Numbered from the stretch's first letter, positions 9,098-18,369 are shown. The stretch: 64,000 nt of DNA from Persicitalea sp038235275 (GCA_038235275.1 JBBSUC010000002.1:62001-126000); one strand, 5' to 3'. Numbers and translations are program-made. Notes: generated by a model from the sequence alone, not told the origin.

Positions 9098-10009
9098 ATG
9101 CGAAAAATACATTTTGCGAATTATTTCTTTCTCCTTTTCATCGCACTTTTCCTAACCACTTCCTGCAGCAAGTTTTCCAAGCTGCAAAAGACCGGAACGG
9201 ACAAGGAAAAATACGCCGCTGCCCTGGACTATTACCAGGATGGCGACTGGTACCGGGCAGGACTACTTTTTGAAGAACTCATTCCGCTGTTGAAGGGAAG
9301 CACCGAGTCGGAAATGGCTCAGTTCTACTACGCCTACACGCAGTACCATCAGGATCAGTTCAATATGGCGCAGTTCCTGTTTAAGAAATTTTACGACACT
9401 TACGCCCGCAGCGACTACGCCCAAGAGGCCCTGTACATGCACGCCTATTCGCTGTATAAGGATTCCGCCCCGCACACCCTGGACCAAACCAGTACGCTGA
9501 CGGCCATTTCGGCTTTGCAGGACTTCATCAACTCCTACCCCGCCAGCCCCTTCCGGAATGAGTGCACAGGGTATATCTTGGAACTCCGCCGCAAACTTGA
9601 ACTGAAAGCCTACGAAAAAGCCAAGCTTTATTATAAAATCAGCGACTTCAACCTGGCCTCGCTCAAATCGGCCGTCATTTCGGTCGAGAACTTCCGCCGG
9701 GATTTTCCTGATTCGGAATTCAACGAAGAGCTGGCTTACCTGAAAGTAGATGCGCAGTACACACTGGCTAAGAGTAGTATTTTTCTCAAACAGAAAGAGC
9801 GCTATGAGGACGCAGTAAAATTTTATAAAGCGTTCATCGACAAATACCCCAGCAGTTCGTATTTGAAAGACGCCGAGAAACTTTACAGCAACAGCGAGGA
9901 AGAACTCGAACGCATTGCGAAGCTGGAAAAAGCGCAGAAGGATCGGTTGGACAAACTCCCCGACCCCGCTCAGCCCGCGAAGGTTACCACGTCTTCGATC
10001 AATAATTAA
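9098..10009 (+). CDS. bamD: outer membrane protein assembly factor BamD
   Basis: A 303-residue lipoprotein of the BAM complex, which folds beta-barrel proteins into the outer membrane. The signal ends in a lipobox with Cys23 (LTTSCSK); the mature part is a series of TPR helices (YAAALDYYQDGDWYRAGLLFEEL, YYYAYTQYHQDQFNMAQFLFKKF, ALDFINSYPASPF-like repeats). ATG 9098 fits the signal peptide; a longer frame starting inside the previous gene is an artefact. A TACCTTTG box at 9083-9090 lies only 7 nt upstream, so the transcript could be nearly leaderless. It begins the conserved order bamD-rpoZ-coaBC-porD. Confidence 0.92.
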   Translation: MRKIHFANYFFLLFIALFLTTSCSKFSKLQKTGTDKEKYAAALDYYQDGDWYRAGLLFEELIPLLKGSTESEMAQFYYAYTQYHQDQFNMAQFLFKKFYDTYARSDYAQEALYMHAYSLYKDSAPHTLDQTSTLTAISALQDFINSYPASPFRNECTGYILELRRKLELKAYEKAKLYYKISDFNLASLKSAVISVENFRRDFPDSEFNEELAYLKVDAQYTLAKSSIFLKQKERYEDAVKFYKAFIDKYPSSSYLKDAEKLYSNSEEELERIAKLEKAQKDRLDKLPDPAQPAKVTTSSINN

Positions 10010-10039
10010 ACCGTAAAAATTTAACCAGACAATCATAAC

Positions 10040-10360
10040 ATGTCAGCCAACACGAATCCATCCATCATCACCCGCAATACCAGCGACATCGCGGCCGTTA
10101 CCGGAAATCTTTACGAGTCGGTTTCGATCATTTCAAAGCGCGCCCGTCAGATTTCCAGCAAGATGAAGGAAGAATTGAACAACAAACTGGCGGAATTCGC
10201 CTCCGGGGTGGATAACCTGGAAGAGGTATTTGAGAACCGCGAGCAAATCGAAATCTCCAAGTTTTACGAGCGTATGCCCAAGGCCGGCAGCACTTCCATC
10301 GACGAATTTATGGAAGGCAAGACGTACAGCGCTTATCGCGAATTGGAAGAAGGCAAGTAA
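10040..10360 (+). CDS. rpoZ: RNA polymerase omega subunit (Bacteroidota type)
   Basis: A 106-residue protein. The segment TRNTSDIAAVTGNLYESVSIISKRARQIS corresponds to the conserved omega N-terminal helix region (here split by normal text) that clamps the beta-prime C-terminus. Its position between bamD and coaBC is the usual Bacteroidota arrangement. It starts 30 nt after bamD and is probably cotranscribed with it. The acidic C-terminal extension of about 40 residues is typical for this phylum. Confidence 0.9.
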   Translation: MSANTNPSIITRNTSDIAAVTGNLYESVSIISKRARQISSKMKEELNNKLAEFASGVDNLEEVFENREQIEISKFYERMPKAGSTSIDEFMEGKTYSAYRELEEGK

Positions 10361-10382
10361 TCGACCGTTCGCCGAATTTTTC

Positions 10383-10419
10383 ATCAGCCATACCAACGCC
10401 CGTCGCTGGTGTGGCTGAT
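10383..10419 (+). terminator. hairpin between rpoZ and coaBC, possible attenuator
   Basis: ATCAGCCATACCA (10383-10395) pairs with TGGTGTGGCTGAT (10407-10419) with one G-U pair and an 11-nt loop. Only a short T run follows, so termination would be partial; it may lower expression of the downstream genes. Confidence 0.55.
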
Positions 10420-10448
10420 TTCGTGTAAACCCATCCTGTAAAACCACC

Positions 10449-11663
10449 TTGACATTGCAACTAGACGGCAAGAAAATACTCGTCGGGGTTTCCGGCAGCA
10501 TCGCGGCTTACAAGTCGGCGTTGCTGGTGCGGTTACTGGTTAAAGCCGGGGCCGAGGTGCAGGTGATTATGACGACAGCGGCGGCAGAGTTCATAACGCC
10601 GCTGACGCTGGCGACTTTGTCGAAGCGTCCCGCCCTGTCGGCTTATGTCCGCGACGCCGAAGGCACCTGGAACAACCATATCGAGCTGGGGCTGTGGGCC
10701 GACGCGCTGGTCATTGCTCCCGCCACGGCGCATACTTTAGCTAAGTGCGCCAATGGCCTATGCGACGATTTGCTGACGGCCGTGTACTTGTCGGCGCGTT
10801 GCCCGGTGTTTTTTGCCCCGGCGATGGATTTGGATATGTATCGGCACGGCTCCACGCAGGCTAACCTTGAACGGTTGCAATCCTTTGGCAATTCGATTAT
10901 CGAGGCAGGCTACGGAGAACTGGCGAGTGGGCTCGTAGGCGAAGGCCGTCTGGCTGAGCCGGAAGAAATCGTGCAGCGGTTGAAAAAGCATTTCTCCCGC
11001 CAGTCGGTGGCCGTGGGCAAGCGGGTACTCATTACGGCTGGTCCCACGCAGGAGGCCATTGACCCGGTTCGATACATCAGCAACCACTCCTCCGGGAAAA
11101 TGGGCTACGCCATTGCCTACGCTTTTGCCAACGCCGGGGCGCAGGTAACATTGGTTAGCGGTCCGGTGACGCTGGATGTGAATGAATCAAGCATCAAAAA
11201 GATTAGTGTCCGCTCGGCGCACGAGATGTTCACGGCTACGGAAGCGGAGTTTGTTGGCAGCGATCTGGTCATATTTGCGGCGGCGGTGGCCGACTATGCT
11301 CCCGCTAAAGTGGCGGAGCAGAAGATCAAGAAAAAAGAGGCAGAATTCAGTCTGGTCATGACCAAAACGGTGGACATCGCCGGAACGCTGGGGCCACGCA
11401 AAAAGCCGAATCAACTACTCATGGGCTTTGCTTTGGAAACCAACGATGAGCTGGTAAACGCGCACAAAAAGTTGCAGACCAAGCAGCTAGATTATATCGT
11501 TTTGAATTCGTTGAACGATCCCGGTGCGGGCTTTGCGCACGATACCAACAAAATCACCGTTATTGATCGGGAAGGTGTGGAACGCCACTTTGAATTGAAA
11601 TCCAAGCAGGAAGCGGCGCAGGATCTTCTCGAACTTATCATTGAAAAATGGAGCGAGGTATGA
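10449..11663 (+). CDS. coaBC: bifunctional phosphopantothenoylcysteine decarboxylase / phosphopantothenate-cysteine ligase
   Basis: A 404-residue enzyme for two steps of coenzyme A synthesis: ligation of cysteine to phosphopantothenate and FMN-dependent decarboxylation. The N-terminal CoaC flavoprotein domain shows GSIAAYK, the catalytic His at about 77 (WNNHIELG) and PAMDLDMY; the CoaB domain begins near residue 185 with ITAGPTQEAIDPVRYISNHSSG and contains AAAVADYAP. No ATG exists upstream in frame; the start is TTG at 10449 (or the TTG two codons later). The end overlaps porD by four bases (ATGA), indicating translational coupling. Confidence 0.93.
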   Translation: MTLQLDGKKILVGVSGSIAAYKSALLVRLLVKAGAEVQVIMTTAAAEFITPLTLATLSKRPALSAYVRDAEGTWNNHIELGLWADALVIAPATAHTLAKCANGLCDDLLTAVYLSARCPVFFAPAMDLDMYRHGSTQANLERLQSFGNSIIEAGYGELASGLVGEGRLAEPEEIVQRLKKHFSRQSVAVGKRVLITAGPTQEAIDPVRYISNHSSGKMGYAIAYAFANAGAQVTLVSGPVTLDVNESSIKKISVRSAHEMFTATEAEFVGSDLVIFAAAVADYAPAKVAEQKIKKKEAEFSLVMTKTVDIAGTLGPRKKPNQLLMGFALETNDELVNAHKKLQTKQLDYIVLNSLNDPGAGFAHDTNKITVIDREGVERHFELKSKQEAAQDLLELIIEKWSEV

Positions 11664-12580
11664 AAAAATGGTTGGTGAAATATATAGGTGCGATGTTATT
11701 GGGATTGGTCGCTCTCAATCTTTCGGCGCAGGAGCTTAACTGTACCGTCACGCTGAACTACGACCAGCTCGTGGCGCAGCAAAAAACGGACGAGCAGGCC
11801 ATGAACCAACTCAGGACGTACATCAGCGATTTTATGAACACCACTCGCTGGACCAGCGACCAATTTACCCAGGCGGAGCGCATTGGCTGTAAGCTGAATA
11901 TCAACCTGATAAAATCATTGAGCCAGGGGATTTACGAAGCCAACGCGCAGTTGATCGTCACCCGTCCGGTGTATAATTCCACCTACGAATCGGTGCTGTT
12001 CAGCTTCGTGGACCGCAATTTCAGCTTCAAGTTTTTACCCAACACGCCGATGTACTTCAACGAGACCAACTACACCGACGAGTTGCCTTTTGCTCTGGCA
12101 TTTTTTGCCAACATCGTACTGACGCTGGATTACGACTCGTTCAGCAAATTGGGGGGGAGTCCCTACCTGCTGAAAGCGTTTAACCTGGCAAATATCGCCA
12201 CCAACTCTTCTGCCTTCGGCAAAGCCTGGCGTGCGAACGGCGACACCCGCAATCGTTTTGCGCTGGTGGAAAACCTGATGAGTCAGCAGTTTCTGCCCTT
12301 CCGTGAGGGGATTTACAACTACCACCGCCTGGGCCTGGACACGGCCACCGAAACACCGGGACTAGCCCGCAAGAAAGGGATGGAAATGCTCACCACGGCC
12401 AAGCAGGTCGCCCAACTCCGCCCCGGCGCGGTGCTGATTAACTCGTTTTTCGACGCCAAGTCGGAGGAGTTTTACAACCTGATGCGAGAGGCTTCGCCCG
12501 ACGATCGTCAGCAGGCTTTCACGCTGCTCTCCGCCCTCGACCCCACCAAAACGGAGTTGTATCGGAAGCTGATTCAGTAG
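11660..12580 (+). CDS. porD: DUF4835 family protein, T9SS-associated PorD
   Basis: A 306-residue exported protein with signal peptide (MKKWLVKYIGAMLLGLVALNLSAQ). The start of the mature part, ELNCTVTLNYDQL, and the following SDFMNTTRWTSDQF are typical of DUF4835, which is listed as PorD among T9SS-associated proteins; its exact role in secretion is not known. ATG 11660 overlaps the coaBC stop as ATGA. The gene ends two bases before the convergent dapF stop. Symbol rests on family and conserved neighbours, not on experiments here. Confidence 0.8.
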   Translation: MKKWLVKYIGAMLLGLVALNLSAQELNCTVTLNYDQLVAQQKTDEQAMNQLRTYISDFMNTTRWTSDQFTQAERIGCKLNINLIKSLSQGIYEANAQLIVTRPVYNSTYESVLFSFVDRNFSFKFLPNTPMYFNETNYTDELPFALAFFANIVLTLDYDSFSKLGGSPYLLKAFNLANIATNSSAFGKAWRANGDTRNRFALVENLMSQQFLPFREGIYNYHRLGLDTATETPGLARKKGMEMLTTAKQVAQLRPGAVLINSFFDAKSEEFYNLMREASPDDRQQAFTLLSALDPTKTELYRKLIQ

Positions 12581-12582
12581 TT

Positions 12583-13356
12583 TCAGAAGGTACCTTCAAA
12601 GACTTTCACCGCCGGACCGATCAAGTAAATATCATCGAACTGCGCGGGTTCAGTTTCCCGAAAAGCAACTTGCAATTCTCCGCCTACCGTATCGATCCTG
12701 ACCGGACTCTCCCAACCAAAATGCGCCCGTGAAGACAAGGCGCAAGCCGTTACTCCCGTACCGCAGGAGTAAGTTTCATCCTCCACACCACGCTCGTAGG
12801 TTCTTACTTTCAAATGGTTGGGTGAATTCACCTCCACAAAATTGACGTTCGTCCCGCCACGTGGGCCGTAAATTTCGTTATTCCGCACGGCACGGCCAAT
12901 GCTCACGACTTCGATCTTGTCCACATCGTCCACGTAAGCTACGTAGTGCGGCGATCCGGTGTCGATAAAATCGTAGGTTTCGTGTTTTTCCAAATTCTTC
13001 ACCGGACTCATTTTCAAGTGAATAAGATCGGGCGTGGCCGTAGCTTCGTGCGGCCCATCGACGGCCAGAAAGGTCGTTTTTTCAGCAAAAATGCCTAAGT
13101 CGTGCGCAAAGCGAACGGTACAGCGGCCACCGTTCCCGCACATGCTTCCCTTGCCGCCATCGGCGTTATAGTACACCATTTTGAAATCATAACCCGCTAC
13201 GTTGCGCAGCAGAATTAACCCATCGGCCCCGATGCCAAAGCGGCGGTGGCACAGACGCGCAATTTCTTTTTGGGATAACGAAAAAGTCTCATTGCGATCG
13301 TCAATGAGGATGAAGTCGTTGCCGGTGCCTTGGTATTTACGAAATGAAAATTTCAT
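12583..13356 (-). CDS. dapF: diaminopimelate epimerase
   Basis: A 257-residue cofactor-independent racemase that converts LL- to meso-diaminopimelate for lysine and peptidoglycan synthesis. The two catalytic cysteines are visible: Cys73 in SMCGNGGR and Cys198 in YSCGTGVTA; N-terminal KYQGTGNDFILID is the family signature. Length is normal. It follows rplS on the minus strand, separated by a terminator, so it probably has its own promoter between 13357 and 13460. Confidence 0.95.
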   Translation of the reverse strand: MKFSFRKYQGTGNDFILIDDRNETFSLSQKEIARLCHRRFGIGADGLILLRNVAGYDFKMVYYNADGGKGSMCGNGGRCTVRFAHDLGIFAEKTTFLAVDGPHEATATPDLIHLKMSPVKNLEKHETYDFIDTGSPHYVAYVDDVDKIEVVSIGRAVRNNEIYGPRGGTNVNFVEVNSPNHLKVRTYERGVEDETYSCGTGVTACALSSRAHFGWESPVRIDTVGGELQVAFRETEPAQFDDIYLIGPAVKVFEGTF

Positions 13357-13460
13357 CGTTCAGCGTTCTTAGTTCAAAGTTATGCGTTCATCCGGGGCTA
13401 CCCATGCCGTTTGAAGTTCAGGCTGATATTCGCGCCTTACTTATTTTCCGGCAATTTATA

Positions 13461-13493
13461 CAAAAATCCCCGCTGGATAATTCCGACGGGGAT
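13461..13493 (-). terminator. rho-independent terminator of rplS
   Basis: On the minus strand ATCCCCG pairs with CGGGGAT (plus-strand arms 13466-13472 and 13487-13493, loop 14 nt) and is followed by TTTTTG. Confidence 0.8.
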
Positions 13494-13555
13494 CTGTTAA
13501 AACTTTATTCAAAGTTTCTTCAAAACAAGCTGTTCACAAAACGAAGAACTCTGAA

Positions 13556-13918
13556 CTATTTAGAAGTTTTCAACTCCTTGATACGAGCGGCTTTGCCTTG
13601 ACGACCGCGCAGGTAGAACAGGCGGGCGCGGCGGACTTTGCCTCGGCGGAGTAGTTCAATTTTGGCGATGCTGGGGGAAAGAATCGGGAAAATACGCTCG
13701 ACGGCGATGCCGTTGGATATCTTGCGGACCGTGAAGGTTTCGCCCGCGCTGTTGGGGTTGCGGCGTTGCATAACGGTTCCCTGGTACAATTGGAGACGCT
13801 CTTTGCCGCCTTCGCGGATTTTTACGTGTACCACAATGGTGTCGCCCGATTTGAAATCGGGATACTCGGACTTACGGTTTTCATTCGTAGCCTCTACGAG
13901 TTTAATCAGTTCGCTCAT
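13556..13918 (-). CDS. rplS: 50S ribosomal protein L19
   Basis: A 120-residue ribosomal protein at the 30S-50S interface. The core DFKSGDTIVVHVKIREGGKERLQLYQG and RRGKVRRARLFYLRGRQGKAARI motifs are characteristic. Start ATG 13918. A monocistronic unit: it is followed by a terminator and preceded by a candidate promoter at 14040-14010 and a structured leader (see findings). Confidence 0.96.
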   Translation of the reverse strand: MSELIKLVEATNENRKSEYPDFKSGDTIVVHVKIREGGKERLQLYQGTVMQRRNPNSAGETFTVRKISNGIAVERIFPILSPSIAKIELLRRGKVRRARLFYLRGRQGKAARIKELKTSK

Positions 13919-14009
13919 GACGATTTTTGATAATAAATTAGGTAAAGAACTGCTCCCAGCGGACGGGGTGACGCCCCTTCATTCAAAACAGCCCTGCGAA
14001 AAACGAGTG

Positions 14010-14040
14010 CAAAAATAGACCTATTTTTTTGGATATGAAA
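14010..14040 (-). promoter_or_regulatory. candidate rplS promoter
   Basis: On the minus strand TATTTTTG (14017-14010) is preceded, after 19 nt, by TTTC (14040-14037), one mismatch from TTTG. It would give a 5' leader of about 85 nt containing a GGGG-CGTCA-CCCC hairpin. Confidence 0.5.
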
Positions 14041-14060
14041 GGTTTTGCTAGATTTACAAA

Positions 14061-15542
14061 ATGAAAATACTATCCGCTCCCCAAATCCGCGATCTCGACG
14101 CACGCACCATTCAGAACGAACCCATTAGCTCACTCGACCTCATGGAACGGGCCTCGCGCGCCTTCGTGCGCTGGCTCTGCGCCCGCTTCGACAACCGACA
14201 ACCGCTCGTTTTTTTCTGCGGCAAGGGCAACAACGGCGGCGACGGCTTAGCCATTGCCCGCCTCCTTTCGGCCAAAGGCTACGCCGTGACGGTGTACGTA
14301 GTGGATTATACTGATAAAGGTTCCGAAGATTTTTCCAAAAATCTTGTACGTTTAGCTGAACATTTGGCAGTTCATTACATCAAGGATAAAAAAGACCTTC
14401 CCGAACTAACCCGCGACGAACTGCTGATCGACGCTTTGCTGGGTTCAGGCTTATCTCGCCCGGCGCAGGACCTACTGGCAGTGGTCATTGGCATGATGAA
14501 TGATAGTCCCGCACGGGTAATTTCAGTGGACATCGCCAGCGGCCTGTACATGGACAAGAGCAACGAGGAGGACGACGCGATCGTCCGGCCCGACTACACG
14601 GTAAGCTTCCAGTTACCCAAGCTGGCGTTCATGATTCCGCAGAACGGGCCGTTTGTCGGAGACTGGCAAGCCGTAAATATTGGTTTGGACCAAGACTTTA
14701 TTCAGGAAGCAGAAACGCCCTATTTTTTTACGGATAAAAAGAGCGCGAAAAAGCTGATTCGTGACCGGGAGAAATTTTCTCATAAGGGTACTTTCGGCCA
14801 CGCGTTGCTGCTGGCGGGTAGTTACGGCAAAATGGGCGCGGCTCAGCTTTGCGGCGGTGCCTGTCTGCGGTCGGGCGCGGGATTGGTGACGATGCACGTG
14901 GCGGGCTGCGGCTACCAAATTATCCAAATTGCCCTACCCGAGGCGATGTGTACAGTAGATATTGACGAAAAAATTCTGACCACTTTGCCCGAGTTAGAGG
15001 CCTATTCCGCGATTGGCGTCGGGCCTGGGCTGGGAAAAGAGCCGCAGACGCTGCAAATGTTGGAAGAATTGATCGAGCAAGCCAAGATCCCAATGGTGTG
15101 GGACGCCGATGCACTCAACCTGCTCTCCGAAAATCCCGATTTACTTAAAAAACTACCTGACCACACCGTTATCACGCCGCACCCCAAGGAATTTGAACGT
15201 CTGGCCGGGAAAAGCAAAGATGACTACGCCCGACTGGAATTAGCCCGCGATTTTGCCAAAGACCACAAGCTGGTCGTCGTGCTGAAAGGCGCGCACACGG
15301 CGGTGATTTTCCCCGACGGCATGGTGCACTTCAACGCCACGGGCAACGCGGGCATGGCCACGGGCGGCGCGGGTGACGTTCTGACGGGCATCCTCACCTC
15401 ACTCCTCGCCCAAAAATACCACCCAAAGGACGCCGCCCGGCTGGGTGTCTATCAGCACGGCATCGCCGGCGACCGCGCCGCCAAAGCTCGTACCAAAGTG
15501 GCGATGATTGCTTCGGATATTGTGGAAAAACTGGGGTGGTAG
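14061..15542 (+). CDS. nnr: bifunctional NAD(P)H-hydrate epimerase / ADP-dependent NAD(P)H-hydrate dehydratase
   Basis: A 493-residue metabolite-repair enzyme that restores damaged NADH and NADPH. The N-terminal YjeF domain (to about residue 215) has FCGKGNNGGDGLA and DALLGSGL; the C-terminal ribokinase-like dehydratase domain has GPGLGKEP, WDADALNLL, ITPHPKEFERL, VLKGAHT and the nucleotide-binding NATGNAGMATGGAGDVLTG. Both halves are complete. ATG 14061 lies divergent from rplS. Confidence 0.94.
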   Translation: MKILSAPQIRDLDARTIQNEPISSLDLMERASRAFVRWLCARFDNRQPLVFFCGKGNNGGDGLAIARLLSAKGYAVTVYVVDYTDKGSEDFSKNLVRLAEHLAVHYIKDKKDLPELTRDELLIDALLGSGLSRPAQDLLAVVIGMMNDSPARVISVDIASGLYMDKSNEEDDAIVRPDYTVSFQLPKLAFMIPQNGPFVGDWQAVNIGLDQDFIQEAETPYFFTDKKSAKKLIRDREKFSHKGTFGHALLLAGSYGKMGAAQLCGGACLRSGAGLVTMHVAGCGYQIIQIALPEAMCTVDIDEKILTTLPELEAYSAIGVGPGLGKEPQTLQMLEELIEQAKIPMVWDADALNLLSENPDLLKKLPDHTVITPHPKEFERLAGKSKDDYARLELARDFAKDHKLVVVLKGAHTAVIFPDGMVHFNATGNAGMATGGAGDVLTGILTSLLAQKYHPKDAARLGVYQHGIAGDRAAKARTKVAMIASDIVEKLGW

Positions 15543-15691
15543 TTGGGTAAAGGCTCCCAAGAAACGACCGCTCGATAAGTTTTTGGGGAAATTCCGGTAC
15601 TGTTTCCAACTATTTTGCAACCGGAATGCTCTTGTTTGCGTAAGTTTAATGCGAGTAGCGATACTCCACCACGCATCATAACAGGAACACC

Positions 15692-15859
15692 ATGAAACAA
15701 TCCTTACCACGCCACTGGGGCGACTTGAACTCCAGTAAAAAAGACCAGAAATTCTCCCTTGACCAGGCATTCGTGATGGGTGGACTCGCCGTCCTCATCT
15801 TCGCTTACATCATCCTCCGTTTTGTCTTTCCCTTAATCGATAAGGGGGTGCTGTGGTAG
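15692..15859 (+). CDS. small single-pass membrane protein, unknown function
   Basis: A 55-residue protein from ATG 15692 to TAG 15857-15859. The first half is polar (MKQSLPRHWGDLNSSKKDQ); the second half is one hydrophobic helix (AFVMGGLAVLIFAYIILRFVF) followed by a short charged tail. I do not recognise the family. Its stop is two bases from the convergent feoB stop, and it follows nnr by 150 nt. A clean start, fitting length and membrane helix argue for a real gene, but a membership in iron uptake is only suggested by position. Confidence 0.55.
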   Translation: MKQSLPRHWGDLNSSKKDQKFSLDQAFVMGGLAVLIFAYIILRFVFPLIDKGVLW

Positions 15860-15861
15860 GC

Positions 15862-18018
15862 TCAACTGAGCAGTTGAAAGGTCGCCCAGGCGGAGACGTA
15901 GGCCAGTACCATCGTGTACACGAGTTGCACCATCGGCCACTTCCAGCCGTGCGTCTCACGATAGACGATTGCCAGCGTACTCATGCACATCATCGCGAAC
16001 ACATAGAACATCAGCAACGAAAATGAAACCGCCGGGGTGTACATCGCGCCACCCGTCTGGGGGTTTCTTTCTTTTTGCAGCCGCTGCCTGATCGTCACGG
16101 CGTCCTCGCCCGCTTCGCCACCAATACTATAGATGGTGGACATCGTCCCCACGAACACTTCCCGTGCAGCAAAGGAGGTAATGAGCGCGATACCGATTTT
16201 CCAGTCGTAGCCCAGCGGCGCAATGGCCGGTTCGATAAATTTGCCAAAGCGTCCGGCGTAGGAGGTTTCCAACTTAGCCGAGGCCACGGCGGCTTCCTGC
16301 TCCTGCGGTGCAGCATTCGGCATTTCTTTGAGCGTCTGCGTCTCCGCTCGCTCCATGCTGTCGCCCGGCCCGTAGCTTGCCAGTACCCAAAGGACGATGG
16401 AAATAGCGACGATGATTTTTCCAGCTTCCAGCACGAATGCCTTTACGCTGTCGAACATCGTGATGCCCAAATGACTCCAGCGCGGCCACTTGTAGGTCGG
16501 CATTTCCAGGATAAAATAGCTCGGCTCGCGGCGCGGCACGAAAATTGAAAATAGCCAGGCTGAACCCAACGCGCCAATCAAGCCAAGCATGTACAGCCCC
16601 AGCAAGACCAATCCCTGCAAATTCAGAATACCCAGCACCATTTTATCCGGCACGACCAGCGCGATGAGAATGGTATAAATCGGCAACCGCGCCGAGCAAC
16701 TCATCAGCGGCGTGACCAGAATCGTCAGTAGCCGCTCGTAGGGATTGTTAATGCTGCGCGTGGTCATGATGGCGGGAACGGCGCAGGCCACGCCCGAAAT
16801 CAGCGGCACCACGCTGCGGCCATTCAGGCCGAATTTTCGCATCAGCTTATCCATGATCACCATTACCCGCGCCATGTAGCCCGACTCTTCCAGCAAGCCC
16901 ACCAGGCCGAAAAGGAAAGCGATTTGGGGAATGAAAATAATGACCCCCCCGATGCCAGCCATGAGTCCGTCGGTCAACAAATCGTTCAGGACGCCCGGGG
17001 GCAGCGTATTTTTCGTCCACATAATAACGTCTGCGGTGGCTTGGTCGATCCAGTCCATTGGGTACTGTGCCCAGGCAAAGACCGCCTGAAAGATCACCAA
17101 AAGCACCACCAGAAAAGCCAAATAACCCCAGAACGGATGCAGCAGAATTTTGTCCAGCCGTCGCGTCCAGGCGGGTTGTTCACTCTCCCCCTCCGAAGTC
17201 ACAGCCTTTTTCACCAACGGCCGCAACCGATCGTAGCGCGTAATCGTCTCGTGAGCCAGAACATCAGTTTTATCGAAAGCGTGTTTGGCAATCAATTCAT
17301 CAAGCTGCTGCCGTTGGCCTTGATCCAAAAAGGTAAAGGAATCATGCTGACAGAGGTATTGAAGCGCCAGGTAATTGTTATCGAGGTTGTATTTCTTTTT
17401 GACTTCCTCAATAATAGCCGATTGACTCTCAGTAGGATCCAGAAAGTAAGTCGGAACAAGCTTTTCGGTCCCCGCCACGCGCTGAATGGCCTCCCGCAGG
17501 CGGTCGATGCCCTCACCCGAGCGGGCGTTGATTTTCACCACAGGAACCTGCAACTGCATCGCCAATTGTACAGCGTTGACTTTCAGCTTCATGCTATCTG
17601 CCACGTCCAGCATATTGAGAGCCAGCACCGTGGGCAAACCCAAATCGGATATTTGGGTGAATAGCAACAAGTTGCGCTGCAAATTAGAAGCATCGGCCAC
17701 CACCACGACCGCGTCGGGGTGGTCGGGATGCTGCGGATTGGCCAGAACGTCCATTGCCACCTGTTCATCCCGCGACTTGGGATAAATGCTGTAAATGCCG
17801 GGAAGGTCTATTAAAGTCGCTTCCGCGAGGGTAAGCGTATCAGTAGAAGCAGATTGATTGGTGGAAGCAGGAAAGCGAAGGGTGCCGGATTTCTTCTCGA
17901 CGGTGACACCAGGGAAGTTCCCGGTTTTCTGACGTAAGCCCGTCAATTGGTTGAATAGCGTGGATTTTCCGGAATTCGGGTTGCCGATGAGGGCAATTTT
18001 GCGGGGAACGGGTTTCAA
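15862..18018 (-). CDS. feoB: ferrous iron transporter FeoB
   Basis: A 718-residue inner-membrane GTPase-linked Fe2+ importer. G1 GNPNSGKST is at residues 12-20, followed by the G2 region GNFPGVTVEKK, G3 DLPGIYS and G4 LNMLD; the membrane part contains two Gate domains (PLISGVACAVPAIMTTRSI, PLMSCSARLPIY and the later SFAAREVFVGTM). Length is normal. It lies 38 nt downstream of feoA in the same operon. No Fur-type box was identified in the 117-nt region upstream of feoA. Confidence 0.96.
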   Translation of the reverse strand: MKPVPRKIALIGNPNSGKSTLFNQLTGLRQKTGNFPGVTVEKKSGTLRFPASTNQSASTDTLTLAEATLIDLPGIYSIYPKSRDEQVAMDVLANPQHPDHPDAVVVVADASNLQRNLLLFTQISDLGLPTVLALNMLDVADSMKLKVNAVQLAMQLQVPVVKINARSGEGIDRLREAIQRVAGTEKLVPTYFLDPTESQSAIIEEVKKKYNLDNNYLALQYLCQHDSFTFLDQGQRQQLDELIAKHAFDKTDVLAHETITRYDRLRPLVKKAVTSEGESEQPAWTRRLDKILLHPFWGYLAFLVVLLVIFQAVFAWAQYPMDWIDQATADVIMWTKNTLPPGVLNDLLTDGLMAGIGGVIIFIPQIAFLFGLVGLLEESGYMARVMVIMDKLMRKFGLNGRSVVPLISGVACAVPAIMTTRSINNPYERLLTILVTPLMSCSARLPIYTILIALVVPDKMVLGILNLQGLVLLGLYMLGLIGALGSAWLFSIFVPRREPSYFILEMPTYKWPRWSHLGITMFDSVKAFVLEAGKIIVAISIVLWVLASYGPGDSMERAETQTLKEMPNAAPQEQEAAVASAKLETSYAGRFGKFIEPAIAPLGYDWKIGIALITSFAAREVFVGTMSTIYSIGGEAGEDAVTIRQRLQKERNPQTGGAMYTPAVSFSLLMFYVFAMMCMSTLAIVYRETHGWKWPMVQLVYTMVLAYVSAWATFQLLS

Positions 18019-18056
18019 TTCAATGCTTCACCAAATAAAATTACAGGAGATATGAT

Positions 18057-18287
18057 CTACTCCACTACGATACTCGCGGCTTCGTTTCGGCGCAGCGACA
18101 GGCAATAGCAGCCGCCTACGCGCACACAAATCGGATCGCCAAAAGGAGCTATCGCATCCAAACGCACCTCACAACCGGGCAAACAGCCCATTTCGAGCAA
18201 TTTCAACGACATATCGCGGTCACTGAATGACTTGATGACAGCTTTTTCCCCCTTCTTAAGATCGGCGACGTTGCGGGTGCGTAGCAT
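18057..18287 (-). CDS. feoA: ferrous iron transport protein FeoA
   Basis: A 76-residue SH3-like cytoplasmic protein needed for FeoB activity. The sequence shows the FeoA pattern: N-terminal ADLKKGEKAVI, LLEMGCLPGCEV in the middle, and DPICVRVGGCYCLSLRR near the end. Start ATG 18287. First gene of the feoAB operon and divergent from ccmB. Confidence 0.93.
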   Translation of the reverse strand: MLRTRNVADLKKGEKAVIKSFSDRDMSLKLLEMGCLPGCEVRLDAIAPFGDPICVRVGGCYCLSLRRNEAASIVVE

Positions 18288-18369
18288 AGCTTATTTAGAT
18301 TTGATATAATTAAACACAAAGTAAGTGTACAGCCGCCATATTCGCAAATGATTTTTGTCATGTTTTTTA

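Noticed and set aside
9263..10036. 257-codon minus-strand frame opposite bamD
   Set aside because: Shadow of bamD codon bias; no start signal or similarity.
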